From Patescibacteria group bacterium UBA6257 (lineage in GTDB: Bacteria > Patescibacteriota > Minisyncoccia > UBA6257), in assembly GCA_002440845.1 (NCBI GenBank), contig DJVL01000036.1, positions 1 to 10,029 on the forward strand: a stretch of DNA of 10,029 bases, read 5' to 3'. Of the stretch, positions 6,133 through 10,029 are shown piece by piece. Numbering within the stretch: position 1 is the first letter of the stretch; each line of letters begins with the position of its first letter. Made by a program: the position numbers and the translations under genes. Below the pieces are notes generated by a model, which worked only from the letters and a program-made list of their open reading frames with translations, was not told where the DNA came from and made no database searches.

Positions 6133-6996
6133 TTATTCTAATGGACTTTTTATATCCCTTAACATATTATTAGCAACTTTTGTATAAATCTGAGTAGTCG
6201 CTAATCGCGCATGCCCCAAAAGCTCCTGAATATATCTTATATCAGTTCCGCTTTCCAGTAAATGCGTGGCAAAACTATGTCTTAAACTATGAGCTGATAT
6301 ATCTTTATTGATCCCGGCTTTTGCCGCCGCCGCCTCAACTACCTTTTGCGCGGTACGCACGCTTATTTTTTCTCCGGCTTCATGGCCCTCAAATAAATAA
6401 ACCAACGGTTGATATTCTTTTAAATACTTCTCAATATTTAATAAAGTTTGACTGGAAATAATGCTAATTCTATCTTTAGCTCCTTTACCCTGTCTAATAT
6501 TAATTACTCGCCTAATAAAATCTATATCATTAATTTTTAAATCTATTAATTCACTAACTCTAAGCCCGGAACCGAATAAAATTTGAATAATTAATTTATG
6601 CTTAATATTGTCTAAAGCGTTAATCATGTTCACCACTTCTATTTTAGACAATACTTCCGGCAATTTTTTCTCACTTTTAGGGCGTTTAATCCCGGTTTTC
6701 GGCATAAAGAATTTTCTTTGCATTATTCCTTCGTAATAAAATTTTAAAGCGTTGATGGCTAAATTAACCGTTGACGAAGATTTGCCGGCATTAAACAAAT
6801 AATCCATATAATCGCGCAAATCATCTCTATTTATTTCTTTGGGAGTTTTATTTGCAAAACGCAATAATTCTTTGTTATAATAAACATAAGCTATGATAGT
6901 TTTTCTGCTAAAATTACGGATTCTCATTTCTTGCACTAAATTAGTTATCGGATCCCTGGTTTCTTTTGTAGTTCTTTGCGCAAATTGTGTTTTCAT
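6133..6996 (-). CDS. Xer-type tyrosine recombinase/integrase
   Basis: Site-specific recombinase that cuts and rejoins DNA through a covalent phosphotyrosine. The 287-residue protein has an N-terminal SAM-like core-binding domain (about 15-100) and a C-terminal catalytic domain with all six active residues: Arg146 (GSGLRVSEL), Lys171 (RQGKGAKDR), His236 and Arg239 (AHSLRHSFATHLL), His262 (ELLGHA) and Tyr271 (TTQIYTKV). Length is as in XerC/XerD/XerA. It lacks the extra helix insert of integron integrases between the Lys and HxxR motifs. It could be the cell's chromosome-dimer resolvase, the driver of the adjacent module, or both. It is first of the minus-strand series, with a 51-bp gap to the glycosyltransferase. 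A weak AAGG precedes the ATG by 6 nt. A dif-like site lies 62 bp upstream of its start. Confidence 0.94.
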   Translation of the reverse strand: MKTQFAQRTTKETRDPITNLVQEMRIRNFSRKTIIAYVYYNKELLRFANKTPKEINRDDLRDYMDYLFNAGKSSSTVNLAINALKFYYEGIMQRKFFMPKTGIKRPKSEKKLPEVLSKIEVVNMINALDNIKHKLIIQILFGSGLRVSELIDLKINDIDFIRRVINIRQGKGAKDRISIISSQTLLNIEKYLKEYQPLVYLFEGHEAGEKISVRTAQKVVEAAAAKAGINKDISAHSLRHSFATHLLESGTDIRYIQELLGHARLATTQIYTKVANNMLRDIKSPLE

Positions 6997-7026
6997 ACAA
7001 AGCCTTGATTACATATTTATAATATA

Positions 7027-7055
7027 ATTTTAACTAATTTTAAATAATAATTCAA
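7027..7055 (-). promoter_or_regulatory. Possible promoter of the recombinase gene
   Basis: On the minus strand TTGAAT (7050-7055) and TAAAAT (7027-7032) are separated by 17 bp, giving a short leader before the ATG at 6996. The region is very AT-rich, so chance matches are easy. The dif-like site begins only 3 bp upstream of the -35 element. Confidence 0.35.
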
Positions 7056-7057
7056 TA

Positions 7058-7085
7058 AGTTCGTATATAACTAGTTATCGGAAAT
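7058..7085 (+). other. dif-like Xer recombination site A (candidate)
   Basis: Reads as an 11-bp left arm AGTTCGTATAT, a 6-bp centre AACTAG and an 11-bp right arm TTATCGGAAAT. The reverse complement of the left arm matches the right arm at 7 of 11 positions, and the right arm shares TTAT and AAAT with the classical XerD arm TTATGTTAAAT. It is located just upstream of a complete Xer-type gene. It also contains the perfect 12-bp palindrome ATAACTAGTTAT (7067-7078). Confidence 0.45.
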
Positions 7086-7106
7086 CACAAAATAATTATT
7101 TTTTTT
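7074..7106. repeat. Left copy of 33-bp inverted repeat
   Basis: Begins GTTATCGGA, ends in an 8-T run, and includes the 14-bp palindrome AAAATAATTATTTT. It matches the reverse complement of 7333-7365 at 30 of 33 positions. The next base starts the ATG of the cysteine-rich ORF. Confidence 0.9.
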
Positions 7107-7343
7107 ATGAAAACAACAATCTTAGATGGTGCTAACATGGACATTGACCTAACTTCCGAAGATAAAACATCTTGGAAGCAAATGAAGTGTCCCTGGAACG
7201 TGGCTGAAAATAGCAATGTCCATAAGTGTGCTATAAAAAATGTTTCAATCTGCAAATATTTTTGTGGCATTGAATATCTGGACAATGTTTTGTGCTGCTA
7301 TCCTGAGAAAAATACTTCGGTTGATAACAAACAAAAAAAATAA
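7107..7343 (+). CDS. Small cysteine-rich protein (78 aa), unknown function
   Basis: I do not recognise a named family. The product has six Cys (28, 41, 49, 53, 63, 64), many in short conserved-looking phrases: MKCPW (26-30), HKCAIK (39-44), SICKYFCGIE (47-56) and VLCCYP (61-66). Spacing is C-x12-C-x7-C-x3-C-x9-CC, which could bind a metal or Fe-S cluster or form disulfides; there is no signal peptide, so metal binding in the cytoplasm is more likely (inference). The first ATG at 7107 abuts the left inverted repeat and has no Shine-Dalgarno; ATG at 7137 (MDIDLTSEDK) is a credible alternative start. The stop TAA lies inside the right inverted repeat. It is transcribed divergently from the recombinase. 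Confidence 0.7.
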   Translation: MKTTILDGANMDIDLTSEDKTSWKQMKCPWNVAENSNVHKCAIKNVSICKYFCGIEYLDNVLCCYPEKNTSVDNKQKK

Positions 7344-7365
7344 TTATTTTGCGACATCCGATAAC
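7333..7365. repeat. Right copy of 33-bp inverted repeat
   Basis: Begins with 8 A, ends TCCGATAAC; it is the inverted partner of 7074-7106 with three mismatches. It supplies the last codons and stop of the cysteine-rich ORF. No target-site duplication is seen outside the pair. Confidence 0.9.
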
Positions 7366-7381
7366 AACGCATATCTGGCTC
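7354..7381 (-). other. dif-like Xer recombination site B (candidate), inverted to site A
   Basis: On the minus strand: left arm GAGCCAGATAT, centre GCGTTG, right arm TTATCGGATGT. Compared with site A, the four bases ATAT before the centre and TTATCGGA after it are identical, while the 6-bp centre differs at five of six positions. That is the pattern expected of two Xer sites with different central regions. The outer left arms agree poorly (5 of 11). Confidence 0.35.
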
Positions 7382-7382
7382 C

Positions 7383-7423
7383 AAAATTTTTCATTATTAG
7401 AATAATAAGGAGTGAAAAATTTT
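7383..7423. repeat. AT-rich hairpin
   Basis: AAAATTTTTCA (7383-7393) is the perfect reverse complement of TGAAAAATTTT (7413-7423), with a 19-nt loop that itself contains TTATT and AATAA. It sits 40 bp after the cysteine-rich ORF and could end its transcript, although the stem is not G/C-rich. Confidence 0.55.
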
Positions 7424-7474
7424 CTCGACCCAAATTTTCATCCCTTAGCTTCGATGAAGTTTTAGGCGGAGATA

Positions 7475-7556
7475 ATTAAACAAAGCATTGCCTGAAATCA
7501 AAAGTTTATCCTGCTAAGTCGGGATGAAAACTTCAGATGATGCGTAAACGTTATAC
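7475..7556. repeat. Long imperfect palindrome resembling an integron attC site
   Basis: The outer boxes are ATTAAAC (7475-7481) and GTTATAC (7550-7556), giving the AAC/GTT pair typical of attC. Inward, GCAT (7485-7488) pairs ATGC (7540-7543), CTGAA (7492-7496) pairs TTCAG (7532-7536), GTTT (7504-7507) pairs AAAC (7528-7531) and ATCC (7508-7511) pairs GGAT (7522-7525), leaving a loop at 7512-7521. Total length of about 82 bp is in the attC range. The spacers next to the outer boxes are unequal (3 and 6 nt) and the outer boxes pair only partly, so this is a candidate only. Confidence 0.35.
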
Positions 7557-7592
7557 GCAATTCAAAAAATATTTTTCTTTTAATAAGGAATT

Positions 7593-7622
7593 TTGACAGG
7601 CTTTTTAAAAAGGGGAATAAAT
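7593..7622 (+). promoter_or_regulatory. Candidate promoter for hsdR
   Basis: A consensus TTGACA (7593-7598) is followed after 18 bp by ATAAAT (7617-7622). It would give a leader of about 110 nt before the hsdR ATG. A weaker alternative nearer the gene is TTTACA (7688-7693) with TACAAA (7712-7717). Confidence 0.4.
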
Positions 7623-7739
7623 TTGTTTTTTTATTTATTTGAAAGGGGTATAAGGTGTTTTCTCCGCTCCGCTACGAAAACGATTTATTTACAAGGGGAA
7701 AACGAATACAATACAAATACTTAACTTGGATATAAAACT

Positions 7740-10029
7740 ATGGCAAATTCTAAAGAAGCAAAAGCACGAATAAAAATAAACAAACTGCTTGAACAAGCAG
7801 GTTGGCGGTTTTTTGATAATGAAAAAGGGCAAGCAAATATCTCGCTTGAGCCAAATGTAAAACTTGCACAGAAAGACATCGACGCTTTTGGTGAAGATTT
7901 TGAATCTACAAAAAACGGTTTTATTGATTTTTTATTGCTTGATGAAAAAGGTTTCCCGCTCGTTATTTTGGAAGCCAAAAAAGAGGATAAAAACCCACTG
8001 GACGGAAAAGAACAAGCGAGAAAATACGCTCATACTGAAAATTCTCGTTTCGTTATTCTTTCAAATGGCAATCTTCATTATTTTTGGGATTTGGAGCGCG
8101 GCGATCCTGAAATTATCACCGAATTTCCAACGCAAGAATCTTTGAAGCACAGGCAAGATTTTAAACCCGACAATCAGCGTTTAGCGGATGAAGAAGTCAA
8201 TGAAGATTATATTGCATTTACTCAAAATCCAAATTTCAAAGATGATCCTCGCTATCTCAACAAAGAAACACGAGAACAATATCTTTGGGATGAAAACTTG
8301 CGGATTTTACGCCCATATCAGCTCAAAGCGGTTCACGCTTTGCAGAAATCCGCCGAAGCTGGAAATGATCGTTTTCTTTTTGAAATGGCAACGGGAACTG
8401 GAAAAACACTTATTTCCGCCGCAATCATTAAACTATTTTTAAGAACTGGAAACGCAAAGAGAATTTTATTTTTGGTTGATCGTTTGGAATTGGAAGATCA
8501 AGCACATAAAAACTTTGTCCGCTATTTGAGCAATGATTTTTCTTCTGTTATTTATAAGCAAAATCGTGATGACTGGAAAAAAGCAGAAGTGGTCATCACA
8601 ACAGTCCAAAGTCTTTCATCGCAAGACAAATACAAAAAACTATTTTCCCCGACCGATTTTGACTTGGTTATTGCCGATGAATCACACCGAGCAATCGGCG
8701 GAAATTCGCGCGCAGTTTTTGAATATTTTATCGGCTACAAATTGGGCTTAACCGCAACACCGAAAGACTATTTGAAAAATGTTGATCCACAAAAATTATC
8801 ACAAAAAGATCCACGAGCTTGGGAAAGACGGCAATTGCTTGATACCTACACAACTTTTGGCTGTAAAAATGGCGAGCCGACTTTCCGCTTTAGTTTGCTG
8901 GACGGCGTGCGTGAAGGATTTTTAATCAATCCTATTGTTTCAGACGCGCGAACAGACATCACAACAGAATTACTTTCAGAAAAAGGCTATGCCGTAATGG
9001 TTGAAGATGAAGAAGGTGGAGAAAGCGAAGAAACATTTTTCCAAAAGGATTTTGAAAAGAAATTCTTTTCCGAAAAGACAAATCGTGTCTTTTGCCAAAC
9101 ATTTATCGAAAATTCTCTCAAAGATCCAATCAGCGGAGAAATTGGCAAGGGCATTATCTTTTGTGTAAGCCAAAAACACGCTTCAAAAATTACTCAAACA
9201 CTTAATCAAATGGCGAGCCAACTTTGGCCTGACAAATACAATTCTGATTTTGCCGTGCAAATAACTTCAAACATTGCCGATAGCCAGCAATTCACGATCA
9301 ATTTTGCAAATAACAATTTAAGTGGACACACAAAATTTTTAGAGAATTACAAATCAAGCAAAACGAGAATTTGCGTAACTGTCGGAATGATGACAACGGG
9401 CTATGACTGCCAAGATATTTTGAATCTTGCGCTTATGCGCCCCGTCTTTTCGCCGACTGACTTTATCCAAATCAAAGGGCGAGGAACAAGAAAATTCACT
9501 TTTGAATATACCGATGAATACGGCGAAAAACACAAAGCAACAAAAGATCATTTCAAATTCTTCGATTTCTTCGCTAACTGCGAATACTTTGAAGAAAAAT
9601 TTGATTATGATGAAGTTTTGCAATTGCCAATTAAACAAAAAGGAACTGGCGGAGAAGGACCTGTCGGCGTTGATATTGATGAAATTGAAGTTTTCAATCC
9701 CGACAAAGTAAAATCTCTCACCGAAACACCTGTTGGAATTGAAGGAATGAAAGTTGATCGAAAACTTTTTGAAAAAGCCCGTGAGGAATTGCAAAATGAT
9801 CCCGAAGTAAAAACTGCCGTTGAAAACGAGCAATGGGAAAAGGCGGTGCAAATAATGCGGGACAAATACGAAGACAAACCGCAATTATTTTTGAATCTTG
9901 AAAAAATCCGCAAGAGCGAAAATCTCGATCGCCGTATTTCTTGGCGTGAATTTTTGGAACGAGCTTTCGGCTTGATTGATGTTTTCAAATCCAAAGACGA
10001 GAAGCTGGAAGAAGAATGCGAAAAGTTTA
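7740..10029 (+). CDS. hsdR: Type I restriction enzyme R subunit HsdR (partial, 3' end beyond window)
   Basis: The motor and nuclease subunit of a type I restriction-modification complex: it translocates DNA using ATP and cuts unmodified (phage or plasmid) DNA. The frame is open from ATG 7740 to the window end, 763 codons, with no stop or frameshift. The N-terminal nuclease is intact: Asp63, Glu78-Ala-Lys80 (ILEAKK) and the QxxxY motif at Gln92-Tyr96. The SF2 helicase follows with Walker A ATGTGKT (217-223), DESH (313-316), LTATP (337-341), TTGYD (552-556) and QIKGRGTR (577-584). After about 600 it continues into an acidic C-terminal region like that of EcoEI/EcoAI-type (IB) HsdR. At about 800 aa for those relatives, little is missing. 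Codons are richer in G and C than in the minus-strand genes, suggesting transfer. The Shine-Dalgarno is weak. hsdM and hsdS are not in the window. Confidence 0.96.
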   Translation, partial: MANSKEAKARIKINKLLEQAGWRFFDNEKGQANISLEPNVKLAQKDIDAFGEDFESTKNGFIDFLLLDEKGFPLVILEAKKEDKNPLDGKEQARKYAHTENSRFVILSNGNLHYFWDLERGDPEIITEFPTQESLKHRQDFKPDNQRLADEEVNEDYIAFTQNPNFKDDPRYLNKETREQYLWDENLRILRPYQLKAVHALQKSAEAGNDRFLFEMATGTGKTLISAAIIKLFLRTGNAKRILFLVDRLELEDQAHKNFVRYLSNDFSSVIYKQNRDDWKKAEVVITTVQSLSSQDKYKKLFSPTDFDLVIADESHRAIGGNSRAVFEYFIGYKLGLTATPKDYLKNVDPQKLSQKDPRAWERRQLLDTYTTFGCKNGEPTFRFSLLDGVREGFLINPIVSDARTDITTELLSEKGYAVMVEDEEGGESEETFFQKDFEKKFFSEKTNRVFCQTFIENSLKDPISGEIGKGIIFCVSQKHASKITQTLNQMASQLWPDKYNSDFAVQITSNIADSQQFTINFANNNLSGHTKFLENYKSSKTRICVTVGMMTTGYDCQDILNLALMRPVFSPTDFIQIKGRGTRKFTFEYTDEYGEKHKATKDHFKFFDFFANCEYFEEKFDYDEVLQLPIKQKGTGGEGPVGVDIDEIEVFNPDKVKSLTETPVGIEGMKVDRKLFEKAREELQNDPEVKTAVENEQWEKAVQIMRDKYEDKPQLFLNLEKIRKSENLDRRISWREFLERAFGLIDVFKSKDEKLEEECEKF

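Larger units (their letters stand above)
7382..7739. other. Structured gap without a convincing gene
   Basis: About 360 bp between the inverted-repeat module and hsdR. It holds the AT hairpin 7383-7423, the attC-like palindrome 7475-7556, a 10-bp inverted pair TTTTCATCCC (7435-7444) and GGGATGAAAA (7521-7530), a candidate promoter at 7593-7622 and a small GTTTTC/GAAAAC hairpin (7657-7662 and 7676-7681). A short open frame ending at 7479 is not convincing as a gene. Confidence 0.7.

Noticed and set aside
6942..6952. Third copy of TAGTTATCGGA inside the recombinase gene
   Set aside because: Eleven bases match the Xer-like site core, but it encodes ordinary residues (DPITN), and the flanking arm does not match site A or B; chance in AT-rich DNA cannot be excluded.
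6133..6996. Integron integrase (IntI) identity for the recombinase
   Set aside because: The segment between Lys171 and His236 lacks the extra IntI-specific insert; the protein is Xer/XerA-like.
7074..7365. Insertion sequence or MITE with terminal inverted repeats
   Set aside because: The enclosed ORF has no transposase features and no target-site duplication flanks the repeats. A Xer module explains the differing 6-bp centres better, though a MITE-like origin is not fully excluded.
7240..7479. Plus-strand ORF overlapping the cysteine-rich gene, ending in SFDEVLGGDN
   Set aside because: Its first half is an out-of-frame reading of the cysteine-rich gene and its second half crosses the inverted repeat and AT hairpin. 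The tail looks slightly protein-like but has no start or ribosome site of its own.
9354..9994. Minus-strand ORFs of 176 and 129 aa opposite hsdR
   Set aside because: Both are antisense shadows of the conserved HsdR frame, with Phe/Ser-rich translations typical of reverse frames.

Overview
The window looks like a piece of a small-genome, AT-rich bacterium, most likely a member of the Candidate Phyla Radiation (Patescibacteria). This is inference. It rests on the AT-rich coding style, densely packed genes, intergenic gaps full of short palindromic repeats, a PduL-type phosphotransacylase, a lone Xer-type recombinase and several genes without a visible Shine-Dalgarno sequence. The recognisable genes read with the standard code and end in TAA or TAG, so there is no sign of UGA recoding.

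Layout. From 98 to 6996 every gene lies on the minus strand. In transcription order they are a Xer/integrase-type tyrosine recombinase (6133-6996), two family 2 glycosyltransferases (4936-6081 and 4068-4856), UTP-glucose-1-phosphate uridylyltransferase GalU (3041-3907), a PfkB-family sugar or nucleoside kinase (1988-2968), a small unknown ORF (1594-1812), PduL (984-1556) and formamidopyrimidine-DNA glycosylase Fpg/MutM (98-952). The glycosyltransferases and GalU fit surface polysaccharide synthesis. The PfkB kinase and PduL fit sugar or nucleoside scavenging and acetyl-phosphate (acetate) metabolism. Fpg is base-excision repair.

From 7107 everything recognisable is on the plus strand: a 78-residue cysteine-rich protein (7107-7343), about 400 bp of structured non-coding DNA, and a type I restriction subunit HsdR (7740 to the window end, cut by the edge). 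HsdR has a base and codon style richer in G+C than the minus-strand genes, which suggests a defence gene acquired by transfer.

The most interesting part is the junction at 7058-7560 between the recombinase and the restriction gene. The cysteine-rich ORF is bracketed by a 33-bp inverted repeat (30 of 33 identical). The outer ends of that repeat read as two oppositely oriented 11-6-11 Xer/dif-like sites with similar inner arms and different 6-bp centres, next to a complete tyrosine recombinase gene. Further right is a long imperfect palindrome with AAC/GTT boxes that resembles an integron attC site. I propose a small Xer-mobilised or invertible gene module. The second notable feature is the glycosyltransferase at 4936-6081, which carries three different palindromic repeats in frame inside its coding sequence. 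One of them has a near-identical intergenic twin just upstream of the gene.
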